Assembly: GCA_001653155.1 (NCBI GenBank)
Contig: BDEJ01000011.1
Span: forward strand, 40,213 to 104,212
DNA from: Porphyromonadaceae bacterium H1
GTDB lineage: Bacteria; Bacteroidota; Bacteroidia; Bacteroidales; Paludibacteraceae
Length of the DNA stretch: 64,000 nucleotides
Direction: 5' to 3'
The position numbers and the translations under genes are program-made. Numbering within the stretch: position 1 is the first letter of the stretch; every line of letters starts with the position of its first letter. The notes under the pieces were generated by a model, which worked only from the letters and a program-made list of their open reading frames with translations, searched no databases and had not been told where the DNA came from. Shown here in pieces: positions 52,255 through 62,535 of the stretch.

Positions 52255-53028
52255 TCAAGGAGTAACTGTCCGGACTTCCCGGTGGGATATGTAGGCATTC
52301 CCTTGTTGAGAAGGGGTGATCAGCATATCGTGGATACAGACATGCGGCGGTCGGGTAACGATAAACTCCAGAGCGTCGGCAATATCCTCGGCAAGAAGAG
52401 GGGACAGGCCTTCGTAAACCTTTTTTGCTTTTTCTTCGTCGCCGTGATAGCGGACAATGGAAAATTCGGTTTCCGCCATTCCGGGGGAAATGGATGAAAC
52501 TTTTATTCCGTGCTTCAGTAAATCGATCCGCAACCCTTTAGTCAGTGCATTTACCGCATGTTTGCTGGCGCAATATACATTCCCTCCGGGATAGACCTCT
52601 ACTCCGGCTATGGATGATATGTTTACAATCAACCCCGATTTGCGCTCAATCATTTGTGGAACGATCAATTTCGTCATATACAGCAGGCCTTTTATGTTGG
52701 TGTCGAGCATCCGCTCGAAGTCGTCGAGCAAACTTTCGTCAAAAGGCGAAGCTCCGGCGGCCAGTCCGGCGTTGTTTACCAGCAGGTCTATCCTGCTGAA
52801 CTCCGGCGGCAGGGAGGCCAGCGCTTTTTCGCAGGCTTTGCAATCGCGTACGTCGAAACAGAGGTTTGCCACCGGCCTTCCGTATTGACTTTCGAGTCTT
52901 TCGGCCAAGCGCTCCAGACGACTTTTTCGGCGGCCTGTGATAATCAGCCGGTAGCCTAGCTTTGCCAATCGGAGGGCAAAGGCTTCTCCGAAACCCGAAG
53001 TACAGCCAGTAATAAGTGCAGTTGTCAT
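52255..53028 (-). CDS. Short-chain dehydrogenase (YdfG-like)
   Basis: 257 residues. TALITGCTSGFGEAFALRL (TGxxxGxG), ITGRRKSRL (Arg pair, NADP-binding), DLLVNNAG, INISSIAG (Ser) and VYCASKHAV (Tyr-x3-Lys). Matches the YdfG/serine 3-dehydrogenase type that reduces or oxidises short 3-hydroxy acids. Substrate unknown. 16 bp before hemW and 1 bp after the OsmC stop region, so these three genes form an operon. Confidence 0.92.
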   Translation of the reverse strand: MTTALITGCTSGFGEAFALRLAKLGYRLIITGRRKSRLERLAERLESQYGRPVANLCFDVRDCKACEKALASLPPEFSRIDLLVNNAGLAAGASPFDESLLDDFERMLDTNIKGLLYMTKLIVPQMIERKSGLIVNISSIAGVEVYPGGNVYCASKHAVNALTKGLRIDLLKHGIKVSSISPGMAETEFSIVRYHGDEEKAKKVYEGLSPLLAEDIADALEFIVTRPPHVCIHDMLITPSQQGNAYISHREVRTVTP

Positions 53029-53029
53029 G

Positions 53030-53452
53030 TTAATTCTCCACTAAACGTATTTCGGAACTTACTTCGATGGCTTTCCGGAAAAGGGCTCCCACACCGCAGT
53101 ATGTTTCTTCGGACATACGCACGGCTTTTTGTATTTTTTCCAAAGGCAATCCTTTGCCCTTGAGGGTATAGATTACATGCATGCGACAGTAATACTTAGG
53201 ATGTTCCTCCCTAACATCGGCCTCGACTTCCAACTCACAGGAGTCGAAATCAACCCGCATCTTTTTTAAGATGCTTACAACATCCATACCCGTACATCCT
53301 GCCAGGGAGGCCAGTAGAAGTTTTTTAGGGCTTGCGCCGCTCTCTCTTCCTCCGTTTTCGGCCTTAGCATCCATGACTATTTTGTGTCCGTCTATGTCGG
53401 CTTCGAAGGCCATGTTCTCTTTCCAGTAGGTTTTTACTTTGTGTTGTTCCAT
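53030..53452 (-). CDS. OsmC family protein
   Basis: 140 residues. The two conserved Cys lie in ASLAGCTGMDVVSIL and EETYCGVGALF, the redox pair for organic peroxide reduction in OsmC/Ohr; spacing and length fit the YhfA-like branch. Probably a thiol peroxidase-like or redox protein. First gene of the OsmC-SDR-hemW run. Confidence 0.92.
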   Translation of the reverse strand: MEQHKVKTYWKENMAFEADIDGHKIVMDAKAENGGRESGASPKKLLLASLAGCTGMDVVSILKKMRVDFDSCELEVEADVREEHPKYYCRMHVIYTLKGKGLPLEKIQKAVRMSEETYCGVGALFRKAIEVSSEIRLVEN

Positions 53453-53494
53453 ATTGCGTTGTTTGTTATACTGTTTTCTTTGATTGTGATTTAC

Positions 53495-55135
53495 TTACCA
53501 TTTCCTTTCTCCAACAATGAGCACCCAAGGGTTTTCATTCGGAGCCTTGAAATGGCCGTTATTCCTTGCTCCACCCTCTACGAAATTTCCCGTTTTAGGG
53601 TCGAACCAACGGTAGGGGAGTGTGGCGGGTATATCCTTGATGCTGATTGTACCGCCTTGTTCGAGGAAGGAAATGTAGAAAATACCGGGTTTGGCAAGAA
53701 GAGGCTTGCCGCCTTCGGCCAAATCCCAGCGACGTTCCATGTCACTAAAATCGAAGCCTTGGAATGCTTTGGAGATGAAGGCTACGTATCGAGAGCCTTC
53801 CAGGTCGAGAGCTTCCCGCCAAGATAGAGGAGCATTCGTCCACTCGGGCCATCCCGCTTCTTGCGCTGTGATTTTCCATTGCCAGAGACAGGCAGCTCCG
53901 TAAACCACACCCATGCTGCCGCCATGCATCAGCTGCATCCAGGCATCTTCTCCTTGCCACCATCCGAGGCCGTTTTTCCCACCGCCCATTCCTTCGTAAG
54001 TGGATTCACCGTTCATAACGGCCTTGGTCGGCTTCTCGTCGTACATTCTTTCGACCTTGTGATAGAGGTGCTTCCCGTCGTGTCCGGTTTGTGCCCATTG
54101 AAAGTCGAGCCAAGTTTCCTTCTGATAGACTCGATTGTAGTGAAAACAGCAGTTGCTGTCACCTTTTGCCCAAGTGGCCATATAATCGTCGAAAGGGCTG
54201 TAATGGAGACCTACGGGTTGTCCGTACGCGTCCCACTGCTCAAGAGCTTCTCCCGCAGGTTTTACTCCTTGGGCGTGTATGGGGTGTCCATCCAGATTGA
54301 TTAGCCAGAGAGCCGGACGACTTCCGTAACGTGCGAGCAGGTATTTGCAATAGCGTACGTATTCTTCGGCGGAGGCTTCGGTGCCGATGGCTGTTTCACC
54401 CTTCCATCCGTATCCGTGTGCGAAGGGAGCAAAGACCGGTGTCAGCTCGTGTTCAATCAGGATGTCGACAATGCTGTCGAAGGTTTGGAAATAGTCGGGC
54501 TTCAGGCGCTTCAGTTCTCCTTGCCGGAGATCTTCGAAAGCCCGATCGAAGCCCTGCTCCGTGTTCCGAGCCTCGGGGCCTTGGGCGAACTTGTCGGGCT
54601 GTAAACTGAGAAGAAGCACTGTGTTGAATCCTTTTGCTTTGCGGTCGGCTGCATAGATTTTTACCTGATCGGGAGTAGCGCGGAAGGGGATAGACCAGGG
54701 AGTATCGCCTACAATAAGAAAAGGACTTCCATCGGCATGTATTACGTTCCGCTTTCCGGGCGACATTCGAAGCAAGCCCTTTTTGAGTAGTTTGTTTTGT
54801 CCTTTGTAGGCTACGGAGCGCAATTTCCCGCTTTGGCCGTTTAATCCGGCATCCTTTACAGAAGCATGACTGGTCCATGACCATTCTTGTCCGGAGGTGG
54901 GAGGAGTGAAGCGTACTTTCCATGTGGAGCCGGCGTCCCAGAATGCCGGACGCAGGAGGCTATCGCCTTGCTCGTTCGTAAAACAAATCCAGCAATCTAC
55001 TTCTGTGTACGGATTGTCATAGTTCTTTTCCGATTCGAATTGTAGCTCGTAGCTGGTCCATTGCTCCACTTCGGGCAGTGACCGGCAAGCTGCAAGCAGG
55101 CTTGCTGTGAGAAGCAAAAGAATTCCTTTTGTCAT
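53495..55135 (-). CDS. DUF5060/DUF4038 glycoside hydrolase lipoprotein (apiosidase-like)
   Basis: 546 residues from ATG 55135 (MTKGILLLLTASLLAAC, lipobox LLAAC); the open frame upstream to 55288 is not used because it crosses the -7 box at 55183-55190. N-terminal beta sandwich about 25-130 (EVDCWICFTNEQGD, WKVRFTPPTSGQEWSW) matches DUF5060. TIM-barrel domain starts with VIHADGSPFLIVGDTPWSI and contains NTVLLLSLQP, FAPFAHGYGWKGE, SRPALWLINLDGHP and VMNGESTYEGMGG, the family's acidic catalytic regions. Likely acts on plant or host glycans, surface-exposed. No SusCD or other polysaccharide genes are near. Confidence 0.88.
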   Translation of the reverse strand: MTKGILLLLTASLLAACRSLPEVEQWTSYELQFESEKNYDNPYTEVDCWICFTNEQGDSLLRPAFWDAGSTWKVRFTPPTSGQEWSWTSHASVKDAGLNGQSGKLRSVAYKGQNKLLKKGLLRMSPGKRNVIHADGSPFLIVGDTPWSIPFRATPDQVKIYAADRKAKGFNTVLLLSLQPDKFAQGPEARNTEQGFDRAFEDLRQGELKRLKPDYFQTFDSIVDILIEHELTPVFAPFAHGYGWKGETAIGTEASAEEYVRYCKYLLARYGSRPALWLINLDGHPIHAQGVKPAGEALEQWDAYGQPVGLHYSPFDDYMATWAKGDSNCCFHYNRVYQKETWLDFQWAQTGHDGKHLYHKVERMYDEKPTKAVMNGESTYEGMGGGKNGLGWWQGEDAWMQLMHGGSMGVVYGAACLWQWKITAQEAGWPEWTNAPLSWREALDLEGSRYVAFISKAFQGFDFSDMERRWDLAEGGKPLLAKPGIFYISFLEQGGTISIKDIPATLPYRWFDPKTGNFVEGGARNNGHFKAPNENPWVLIVGERKW

Positions 55136-55182
55136 ACGCGGATAATTACCGTAAAACGCTTTTCGACATTTGTAAATAGATA

Positions 55183-55214
55183 CAAAGATAGGGATAAACT
55201 TAGAATCCTTCAAT
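55183..55214 (-). promoter_or_regulatory. Promoter of the apiosidase-like gene
   Basis: Minus-strand ATTG (55214-55211), 20-nt spacer, TATCTTTG (55190-55183). The coding start is 48 nt downstream. Confidence 0.6.
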
Positions 55215-55267
55215 CTTTTTTCGGAAAAATGGCCGACGAAAGCATGGCGGATTTGGAAAAAATATTG

Positions 55268-55276
55268 TACTTTTGC
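55268..55276 (+). promoter_or_regulatory. -7 box for tRNA-Ser
   Basis: TACTTTTGC, 14 nt before the tRNA 5' end, the same spacing as at tRNA-Pro. Confidence 0.7.
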
Positions 55277-55290
55277 AGCGCCGGACATAA

Positions 55291-55377
55291 GGAAAAATGC
55301 CAGAGTGGTCGAATGGGCCGCACTCGAAATGCGGTGTACGGGTAACTGTACCGGGGGTTCGAATCCCTCTTTTTCCG
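55291..55377 (+). tRNA. tRNA-Ser, anticodon CGA
   Basis: 87 nt with a long variable arm (TGTACGGGTAACTGTACCG), as for type II tRNAs. Acceptor GGAAAAA/TTTTTCC plus G, anticodon arm CCGCA-CTCGAAA-TGCGG (CGA), T arm GGGTTCGAATCCC. Decodes UCG. CCA not encoded. Confidence 0.95.
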
Positions 55378-55399
55378 CTCTTCAAAAGATTAGTAATTG

Positions 55400-55432
55400 C
55401 GGCTACTTGCATGTTGACAGGTAGCCGTTTTT
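55400..55432 (+). terminator. Terminator of tRNA-Ser
   Basis: CGGCTAC (55400-55406) pairs with GTAGCCG (55421-55427), followed by TTTTT. It separates the tRNA transcript from rlmN. Confidence 0.75.
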
Positions 55433-55470
55433 GTGTTTCGCGAATCACTCCTTTGCTTGAGGAGTAATTA

Positions 55471-56514
55471 ATGTTAATCAGAATGACCAAAACAGCGCTT
55501 ATAGGAAAGAGCTTGTCGGATTTGCGGCAACTCGTATCGGAGTTGGGCATGCCCGCTTTTACGGCCCGGCAGCTTGCCGATTGGATTTATGTAAAGCGGG
55601 TTACTTCGATTGAAGAGATGACAAACCTCTCGAAAAAAAATCGGAGCTTGCTTGCCGAACACTGTGAACTGGGGCGCTCGCAACCCGTAGCTGTGCAGGA
55701 GTCCACGGACGGAACAAAAAAATACCTCTTTCCTACGCACTCGGGACATTTCGTGGAGACGGTCTTCATTCCCGAGGGCGACCGGGCTACCCTTTGCGTG
55801 TCGTCGCAGGTGGGCTGCCGGATGAACTGTTTGTTTTGCATGACGGGGAAGCAGGGGTTTAGCGGGCAGTTGTCGGCGGCCGAAATTCTGAATCAGATAC
55901 TCTCTTTACCGGAATCGGACAGCCTGACCAACGTTGTTTTCATGGGGATGGGCGAACCGCTCGACAACCTCAGCAACTTGCTCCTTGCCATTGAAATCAT
56001 GACCTCAGACTATGGTCTGGCTTGGAGTCCGAAACGGATAACGGTGTCGACCGTAGGGCTGATTCCGGCGATGAAGACCTTTCTCGAGCAGACCGATTGC
56101 CATTTGGCTGTGAGCCTGCATGCCGCTTTCGCCGAACAGCGCTCCGAGCTGATGCCGGTCGAACGTCCTTTCCCGATGTTGAAACTCCTTGAAGAACTGA
56201 AGAAGTTCGACTTCAGCCATCAGCGTCGTTTGTCGTTCGAATACATTATGTTCGACGGCAAAAACGATACGCCTCGCCACGCCGCCGAGTTGGTGAAACA
56301 GCTGCGCGGTTTGCCTTGCCGTGTGAATCTGATTCGTTTCCATGCCATCCCCGATGTCCCTTTGCGAAGCTCCAATGAGGTGCGTATGACGGCTTTTCGC
56401 GACCAGCTTTCGGCTAACGGGATTATTTGTACTATCCGGCGTTCCCGAGGCGAGGATATTGCGGCAGCCTGCGGCATGCTTTCCACTCGAGAGCAACAGC
56501 GAGCAAACAGCTGA
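55471..56514 (+). CDS. rlmN: 23S rRNA (adenine2503-C2)/tRNA methyltransferase, radical SAM
   Basis: 347 residues. Methylates A2503 of 23S rRNA and A37 of some tRNAs. CxxxCxxC cluster is Cys116, Cys120, Cys123 (CRMNCLFC); GMGEPLDNL, ITVSTVGL, LAVSLHAAF (SAM site), and a C-terminal RRSRGEDIAAACGML with the catalytic Cys. A GAGGAG Shine-Dalgarno at 55459-55464, six bases before ATG 55471, supports that start over Met5. Such a clear SD is unusual here. Confidence 0.95.
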   Translation: MLIRMTKTALIGKSLSDLRQLVSELGMPAFTARQLADWIYVKRVTSIEEMTNLSKKNRSLLAEHCELGRSQPVAVQESTDGTKKYLFPTHSGHFVETVFIPEGDRATLCVSSQVGCRMNCLFCMTGKQGFSGQLSAAEILNQILSLPESDSLTNVVFMGMGEPLDNLSNLLLAIEIMTSDYGLAWSPKRITVSTVGLIPAMKTFLEQTDCHLAVSLHAAFAEQRSELMPVERPFPMLKLLEELKKFDFSHQRRLSFEYIMFDGKNDTPRHAAELVKQLRGLPCRVNLIRFHAIPDVPLRSSNEVRMTAFRDQLSANGIICTIRRSRGEDIAAACGMLSTREQQRANS

Positions 56515-56555
56515 GAGCTCTTCCCGTAGCTCCGCCGTGTAAGGGTTAATAAAAG

Positions 56556-56597
56556 CAACGGCCTCTGCATTTCTTGCGGAGGCCGTTGTTGTTTTAC
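56556..56597. terminator. Bidirectional terminator between rlmN and pepT
   Basis: CAACGGCCTC (56556-56565) pairs with GAGGCCGTTG (56579-56588), then TTGTTTT on the plus strand. The two flanking genes converge here. Confidence 0.75.
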
Positions 56598-56610
56598 CTG
56601 CAATTCGTTT

Positions 56611-57837
56611 TTAGGATTGTTCTTCGAGTTTCTGAGCGATTTTTACGATTAACTCAGTGGCTTTTTCCATGGATGGAATGGGCAGGTATTCGAAGCGTCC
56701 GTGGAAATTGTGTCCTCCGGCAAAAATATTGGGACAGGGGAGGCCTTCGAAAGAAAGCCGGGCTCCGTCAGTTCCTCCGCGAATGGGTTTGATGTGAGGC
56801 GTGATGCCTATCTCCTTCATGGCTTCTTCGGCCAGGTGTACGATGTGCAACACGGGCTCTACTTTTTCGAGCATGTTGTAATATTGATCGCGTATTTCGA
56901 TTTCGGCAGTCCCGGCTCCGAATTCGGCGTTTATTTTATTTACCAAGTGCTGCATTTCTTTTTTCCGACGCTCGAAGCGGTCGCGGTCGTGATCGCGAAT
57001 GATGTAGTTCAAGGTCGATTTTTCAACCGATCCTTCGGAGGCTATCAAATGGTAGAAACCTTCATAGCCTTCGGTGTGTTCGGGCGTTTCGTGTCGAGGC
57101 AGCATGGAGGCAAACTGATGTGCAATGCGTATGGAGTTGACCATTTTATGCTTTGCATAACCGGGGTGTACGTTCAGTCCCCGAAAGCTGACTTTGGCAG
57201 AGGCTGCGTTGAAGTTCTCGTACTCAAGTTCACCAATCTGGCTGCCGTCCATGGTGTAGGCCCATTCGGCAGCGAATTTTTTCACATCGAAATGGTCGGC
57301 GCCCTGACCAATTTCTTCATCGGGAGTAAAGGCGATGCGTATCTTCCCGTGTTTGATTTCAGGGTGGGCTATGAGGTGCTCCATCGCAGTTACGATCTCG
57401 GCAATTCCCGCTTTATCGTCGGCCCCGAGCAGGGTGGTTCCGTCGGTTACGATAATGTCTTGTCCGGTGTACTGCTGTATTTCCGGATAGGTGGCCGTTT
57501 CCAGAACGATTACTTCTTCTTCGTTGAGAAGGATGTCGTTCCCGTCGTAATTCTTAATGATACGGGGTTTGATGTGCTTGCCGCTCATTTCGGGGCTGGT
57601 GTCCATGTGTGCAATGAAACCGATAACCGGAACCGATTTGTCGGTGTTGGCGGGAAGGCTTGCCATGATGTAGCCGTTCTTGTCCAGTTCGACCTCCTGC
57701 AGACCGATGGATTTGAGTTCGTTGACAAGGTATTGAGCAAAAATCATCTGTCCCGGTGTGCTGGGAATCATGTTCGTATTTTCGTCGGAAGTGGTATGAA
57801 AACTTACATACTTGAGAAATCTGTCGGTGATGTTCAT
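56611..57837 (-). CDS. pepT: Peptidase T (tripeptide aminopeptidase)
   Basis: 408 residues from ATG 57837 ([21 protein letters not shown]), the usual PepT length; the frame stays open 300 codons further upstream but that is antisense to the helicase-nuclease gene. M20 zinc peptidase: [14 protein letters not shown] (metal His-x-Asp), [17 protein letters not shown] (bridging Asp and Glu), [15 protein letters not shown] (Glu-Glu), and [10 protein letters not shown] near the C-terminus. Cleaves N-terminal residues from tripeptides in the cytoplasm, fitting a peptide-fermenting lifestyle. Confidence 0.95.
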   Translation of the reverse strand: MNITDRFLKYVSFHTTSDENTNMIPSTPGQMIFAQYLVNELKSIGLQEVELDKNGYIMASLPANTDKSVPVIGFIAHMDTSPEMSGKHIKPRIIKNYDGNDILLNEEEVIVLETATYPEIQQYTGQDIIVTDGTTLLGADDKAGIAEIVTAMEHLIAHPEIKHGKIRIAFTPDEEIGQGADHFDVKKFAAEWAYTMDGSQIGELEYENFNAASAKVSFRGLNVHPGYAKHKMVNSIRIAHQFASMLPRHETPEHTEGYEGFYHLIASEGSVEKSTLNYIIRDHDRDRFERRKKEMQHLVNKINAEFGAGTAEIEIRDQYYNMLEKVEPVLHIVHLAEEAMKEIGITPHIKPIRGGTDGARLSFEGLPCPNIFAGGHNFHGRFEYLPIPSMEKATELIVKIAQKLEEQS

Positions 57838-57871
57838 GATTGCGAATGCTGATTTGAAATTTTTTGAGGGA

Positions 57872-57879
57872 CAAAGATA
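57872..57879 (-). promoter_or_regulatory. -7 box for pepT
   Basis: Minus-strand TATCTTTG, 35 nt before the chosen ATG; supports that start. Confidence 0.55.
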
Positions 57880-57935
57880 GCAAATAAAAGTGGAAGCCTT
57901 ATTGCCGTCGCACTGTTCGGGCCAAAATAAATTCG

Positions 57936-57944
57936 TACTTTTGC
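57936..57944 (+). promoter_or_regulatory. -7 box for the AddA-like gene
   Basis: TACTTTTGC, 71 nt before the ATG; only a weak -33. Confidence 0.6.
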
Positions 57945-58014
57945 TGTCGGCTCCCTTGCCTTTGAAAGCCGGAGCTCTTCCGGAAAAACAAGCTACGCAA
58001 TATACGAAATTTAT

Positions 58015-61000
58015 ATGCTTACTATCTATCGGGCTTCGGCCGGTTCGGGAAAAACCTTTCAGTTGACGCAGGACTACATCCAGTTGCTCTTTGCAAGCTC
58101 TAAGCCTCAAGCCCATCGGCAGGTGATGGCTGTTACTTTCACCAACAAAGCCACCGAAGAGATGAAGTCCCGTATTTTGGAGGAGCTTTACGCCTTGTCT
58201 TCGGGAAGAAAATCTCCTTATCGAGACGCACTCATGAAACGTTTCGAGAAGACGCAGGAGGAAATCGATGCGCAGGCTAAAAGCATACTCATTGCTATAT
58301 TGCACGATTATTCCTCTTTCTCCATCAGTACTATCGACCGTTTTTTTCAGCAGGTGATTCGCGCTTTTGCCCGTGAGATAGGTATCAGTGGAGGTTATGC
58401 CCTCGAACTGGACGATAGCCGTGTACTGGAACAGGCTATCGATACGATGTTTTCCGATCTTTCGAAAGAAGAAAACCGTCAGTTGCTTCAGTGGCTCACC
58501 GAATATGCCGAGGAGCGTATCGAACAAGCCGAGGGCTGGAATCTGCGGCAGAGTATCGCTACCCTTGGGAAGGAAATTTTTAAAGAAAACTATCAACATA
58601 AAGCCGAAAGCATCCGTCGGAAGCTGCGGGATAAAGATTTTCTGGCGGCATATCGTGCCAAACTTCGTCGGATACAGAAGGATTTCGAACAAAATGTTAA
58701 AGATCTTGCTACCGAAGCCCTGCGGATTATGGCGGCCCACGGTTTACAGCACGAAGATTTTTCGAACGGGAAACGCGGTGGAACGGCTACCTTCGACAAA
58801 CTGTTGGCCGGAAACTACAGCTACGGCAGCAATTTTCTCAGATACCTCGACGGGCCTGAAAAATGTTACACGCAAAAAGCTCCCGAGAGTTTGAAAAAAG
58901 CCATTGAAGCCGCCTATGCCGGAGGTCTTCGTTCCTGTATCGAGCGAAGCGTTACACTTCTGGATACCGGCATGGTAGCTTACAATACGGTTCATATCAT
59001 ATTGAAGCACATTGGTACGCTGGGTATCTTGTCCGATTTGGCAGCCCAGATAAAACAGCTTTGCGACGAGCAGAATTTGCTCCTCATCGCCGATAGCAAC
59101 ATGCTCTTGAATAAGATTATCGATCAAAGTGATGCGCCCTTTGTTTACGAACGCACCGGCCTTACTGTCCACCACTTTATGATTGATGAGTTTCAGGATA
59201 CCTCCAATTTACAATGGAAAAACTTCCGACCTCTTTTGTCCAATAGCCTGGCCAGTGGCAACGAAAACCTTGTTGTGGGCGATGTGAAACAGAGTATATA
59301 TCGCTGGCGAAACTCCGACTGGAAGCTCCTTGACGAGCATGTGTCCGTCGATTTTGATGCCGGACAACTGTGCGAGCGAAATCTTGCCGTTAACTGGCGG
59401 AGCGACCAGAATATCGTGGCTTTTAATAACGATTTTTTTCGCCTTGCCTCCGGAATTCTTCAAGAAAAACTGAATTCCGAAATAGGCACTGCCGTGGATG
59501 TGTATCCTCAACTTGAAAAATTGCATCGGAAGATAACCCATGCCTATCGGCATGTAGAGCAACAAGTATCCCCGGATGCGGCAGCCGGATATGTGCATTT
59601 TGAGTTCCTGCCATCCGAGGGAGATGATGGCGAATCATGGAAGCAAAAAAGCCTCGAGCGCTTACCCGTACTTATCGAAGACTTGCAGGAAAGAGGCTAT
59701 CGCCCTTCCGATATCTGCGTACTGGTGCGAAAAAATGTAGAGGAGCAGGCCGTTGTCGAGTACATGCTGCGTTACAAAAATACCGTTCAGGCAAAGTCCG
59801 GATATACCTACGATGTGATCGGAAACGAAGGATTGCTTATTGGCTCCGCGGCTTCGGTGCGCTTCATTTTGGCATTGCTTCGCCTCACCGTTAACCCTTC
59901 GGATGCCGTGCAGCGCAGCATCTTGAGTTATGAATACCTCCGGGCTCAAAAGGCCTTTTCCCCTGCTGAAGCCTTGCAGTGCTGTTTTGCTCATCAGCTC
60001 GATTCCGTTGAGGATTTTTGTCCTTTTTTTACCAAAGAAGAGAGGGAAGGGCTGAGGAAAATTTTCTCCCTGCCTCTTTTCGATAGCATCGAATCTATCA
60101 TTTCGCTTTTTCGCTTGGGAAGCCGGCACAACGAGGCTGTCTTCCTTCAGGCTTTTCAGGATCTTGTCTATCAACATAGCATCGGTAAGACGGCCGACCT
60201 GAACAGCTTCCTCGCATGGTGGGACTTGAAAGGCTCGACGCAATGTCTCGCTTCACCCGAAAACAGCAGCTCGATCCGGATTATGACCATTCATAAATCC
60301 AAAGGCTTGGATTTTAAAGTGGTGATTATGCCTTTTGCCGATTGGACTTTGGATAGCCGGATGCGAAATATAATCTGGTGTGAACCCCAGGAAGCTCCCT
60401 TTGACGAGTTGCCCTTACTGCCTGTCGAATATACTTCGAAACTCGCGAACAGTATTTTCTCCGAAGTCTATTTCACCGAGAAGATGCAGCTTTATATCGA
60501 TAATCTGAACTTGGCTTATGTGGCTTTCACGCGAGCCAAGCATGAGCTTTTTTGTTTTATGCCGGAAGGAGAGTCCGGGGCATCTTCCGATACGAAAAAG
60601 ATAAGTTCTTTGGCCGATTTGCTGTTTTTTTGCTTGGACCGTGACGACAGCGTGGAGGAATCGGAGTCTTATAAAAAGACTCTTTCGCAATATTATGATG
60701 CGGAATCCGGTAGTTTTACTCTGGGTCGGAAGTCGAAGCCCTTTGCCTCGGAGCCGAAGCCGGGACTTAGCCTTCCCGACTTTACAATCGGAGATTATCC
60801 GAGTGTTAACACCTCCGACCGCCTGCGAATTCGTCGTCAAAGTAAGGAGTATTGGCTCGAGGACAACGAAATATCGAAGGATCGTTTAAACTACGGACTT
60901 ATTATGCATGATGTCTTGCGCCGTATGCAGCATCCCGAAGACGAAGAAAAAGCCATTCGGGAGCTACTCGCCAGTGGCCGTATTTGCGAAGCGGACAGAG

Positions 61001-61308
61001 AATATATTCGCGGCGAGCTCAAAGCTCTGCTTGCCATGCCTCAAGCAAAGGAGTGGTTTGCCGCAGATGCCATCGTTCTGAACGAGCGTCCTATTTTAAC
61101 GCCTTCGGGGGCTGTTTACCGTCCCGACCGCGTCATCTTACGTGATAAGAAGGCCATCGTGGTCGATTATAAGTTCGGCGACAAAGAAAATCCCCTCTAC
61201 CTTACTCAGGTAAAGGGGTATATGGATCTCATGAGCCAAATGGGCTATCAAACAAAAGGTTTTGTCTGCTACGTTAGTCTGCGAATGATTCGGGAGGTTT
61301 CTCAGTAA
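58015..61308 (+). CDS. AddA/RecB-like UvrD helicase with C-terminal nuclease
   Basis: 1097 residues. Walker [10 protein letters not shown] (6-14), motif Ia [18 protein letters not shown], Walker [16 protein letters not shown] (about 388), [30 protein letters not shown] (motif V), [10 protein letters not shown] (motif VI), then a PD-(D/E)xK nuclease: YRPDRVI and VVDYKFG (about 1049) with downstream QVKGY. This is the helicase-nuclease half of an AddAB-type recombination machine that processes double-strand breaks. The partner (AddB-like exonuclease) is not adjacent. Its last 7 bp overlap the end of convergent trpS. Confidence 0.93.
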   Translation: MLTIYRASAGSGKTFQLTQDYIQLLFASSKPQAHRQVMAVTFTNKATEEMKSRILEELYALSSGRKSPYRDALMKRFEKTQEEIDAQAKSILIAILHDYSSFSISTIDRFFQQVIRAFAREIGISGGYALELDDSRVLEQAIDTMFSDLSKEENRQLLQWLTEYAEERIEQAEGWNLRQSIATLGKEIFKENYQHKAESIRRKLRDKDFLAAYRAKLRRIQKDFEQNVKDLATEALRIMAAHGLQHEDFSNGKRGGTATFDKLLAGNYSYGSNFLRYLDGPEKCYTQKAPESLKKAIEAAYAGGLRSCIERSVTLLDTGMVAYNTVHIILKHIGTLGILSDLAAQIKQLCDEQNLLLIADSNMLLNKIIDQSDAPFVYERTGLTVHHFMIDEFQDTSNLQWKNFRPLLSNSLASGNENLVVGDVKQSIYRWRNSDWKLLDEHVSVDFDAGQLCERNLAVNWRSDQNIVAFNNDFFRLASGILQEKLNSEIGTAVDVYPQLEKLHRKITHAYRHVEQQVSPDAAAGYVHFEFLPSEGDDGESWKQKSLERLPVLIEDLQERGYRPSDICVLVRKNVEEQAVVEYMLRYKNTVQAKSGYTYDVIGNEGLLIGSAASVRFILALLRLTVNPSDAVQRSILSYEYLRAQKAFSPAEALQCCFAHQLDSVEDFCPFFTKEEREGLRKIFSLPLFDSIESIISLFRLGSRHNEAVFLQAFQDLVYQHSIGKTADLNSFLAWWDLKGSTQCLASPENSSSIRIMTIHKSKGLDFKVVIMPFADWTLDSRMRNIIWCEPQEAPFDELPLLPVEYTSKLANSIFSEVYFTEKMQLYIDNLNLAYVAFTRAKHELFCFMPEGESGASSDTKKISSLADLLFFCLDRDDSVEESESYKKTLSQYYDAESGSFTLGRKSKPFASEPKPGLSLPDFTIGDYPSVNTSDRLRIRRQSKEYWLEDNEISKDRLNYGLIMHDVLRRMQHPEDEEKAIRELLASGRICEADREYIRGELKALLAMPQAKEWFAADAIVLNERPILTPSGAVYRPDRVILRDKKAIVVDYKFGDKENPLYLTQVKGYMDLMSQMGYQTKGFVCYVSLRMIREVSQ

Positions 61309-62297
61309 GCTCTGAAGCCTATAATCTCACGTACGTCCTTGATTGTTTGTGAAGCGCTTGCGCGAGCCTTCTCACGTCCCATGGCAGCAGCTTTCGCGAT
61401 GTAAGCTTCGTCCGCAGCAATTTCTTTAATTCTTTCTCTGAAGGGAGTTGTGAAAGCAATCATGTCTTCGGCGAGTTGCTTTTTCATGTCTCCGTAGCGG
61501 ATTTGGCAGTTGTCGTACAGAGTTTCGAAGTGCTTCAGGGTTTCAGGCGCAGAAACGACTTTCATCAATTGAAAAAGATTCTCTATGGCCTCCGGTTTTT
61601 TTTGCCCTGCTTCGGTTGGTCCCGAGTCGGTAACGGCCTTCATCACTTTCTTACGTATCGTCTCCGGCTCGTCGGCTAAATAAATAGCATTTCCTTCTCC
61701 TTCGGATTTGCCCATCTTTCCCGATCCGTTAAGGCCCGGTATTTTGACCAATTCTTTCCCGAAGTTGTAGGCTTGAGGTTCCGGGAAGTAATCGTGTCCG
61801 TACATGCGGTTGAAACGATTTCCGAAAGTTCGTGCCATTTCCAAGTGTTGTTCTTGATCCTTCCCTACCGGAACTTTGGTCGCGCGGTGTATCAAAATGT
61901 CGGCAGCCATCAGGGTTGGGTAGGTGAGTAGGCCGGCGTTGATGTTTTGAGGGTTCTGCCGTATTTTATCTTTGAAAGAGGTGCAGCGCTCCAATTCCCC
62001 AACATAAGCATTCATGTTCAAGAAGAGGTATAATTCAACGACCTCGGGTACATCGCTTTGTATGTAAAGGGTAGATTTTTCGGGGTCGAGTCCGGCTGCC
62101 AAATATTCCACCAATATCTGCCGCACATTTCCGTGTAAATCCTTGGGGGTAGGGTGGGTTGTCAGGGAGTGGTAGTCGGCGATGAAAAAGTAACAGTTGT
62201 GCTGGTTTTGCATATCGATGAAATTTCGTAAAGCTCCGAAATAGTTTCCCAAATGCAAGTTTCCGGTAGGGCGTATGCCGCTCAAAACAGTTTCCAT
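61302..62297 (-). CDS. trpS: Tryptophanyl-tRNA synthetase
   Basis: 331 residues from ATG 62297 (METVLSGIRPTGNLHLGNYFGAL); the frame is open 12 codons more. Class I: HLGN replaces HIGH, KMGKSEG replaces KMSKS. Also FIADYHSL, LTYPTLMAADIL and VPVGKDQEQHLEMAR. Charges tRNA-Trp in the cytoplasm. The stop codon overlaps the convergent AddA-like gene. Confidence 0.97.
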   Translation of the reverse strand: METVLSGIRPTGNLHLGNYFGALRNFIDMQNQHNCYFFIADYHSLTTHPTPKDLHGNVRQILVEYLAAGLDPEKSTLYIQSDVPEVVELYLFLNMNAYVGELERCTSFKDKIRQNPQNINAGLLTYPTLMAADILIHRATKVPVGKDQEQHLEMARTFGNRFNRMYGHDYFPEPQAYNFGKELVKIPGLNGSGKMGKSEGEGNAIYLADEPETIRKKVMKAVTDSGPTEAGQKKPEAIENLFQLMKVVSAPETLKHFETLYDNCQIRYGDMKKQLAEDMIAFTTPFRERIKEIAADEAYIAKAAAMGREKARASASQTIKDVREIIGFRAY

Positions 62298-62332
62298 AAG
62301 ATTAATTAAAGTTCTTTTCAAAAATAAGCCCA

Positions 62333-62340
62333 CAAAGGTA
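62333..62340 (-). promoter_or_regulatory. -7 box for trpS
   Basis: Minus-strand TACCTTTG, 36 nt before the trpS ATG. Confidence 0.55.
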
Positions 62341-62526
62341 CGTAAAAAAAATGACCGTGAGGGACAATTTATTTTCTTCGGCTTCGTCGAAGGCTTTTTT
62401 AAGCTTCGCTGTTTAGCCTGAAGCTCCTAATGCTTCCTTACGTAACTTTCGGATAGCCCCGTATATTCTTCCTTCTCGTAATATTGAAAAAACTATAAAT
62501 TAGGATTTTACTTGCATAAAAAGCAT

Positions 62527-62535
62527 TACCTTTGC
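62527..62535 (+). promoter_or_regulatory. -7 box for the pseudouridine synthase gene
   Basis: TACCTTTGC fits TAnnTTTGC; a T-rich block about 17-20 nt upstream may act as -33. Confidence 0.6.

Noticed and set aside
55136..55288. Upstream extension of the apiosidase-like gene
   Set aside because: Would place the lipobox signal sequence inside the protein and crosses the promoter at 55183-55190.
56701..57852. 383-codon plus-strand frame opposite pepT
   Set aside because: Lies entirely antisense to a complete peptidase T; composition is mirrored codon bias, with no domain.
57838..58740. 300-codon N-terminal extension of the pepT frame
   Set aside because: PepT starts normally at 57837; the extension is antisense to the helicase-nuclease gene and lies beyond the pepT promoter box.
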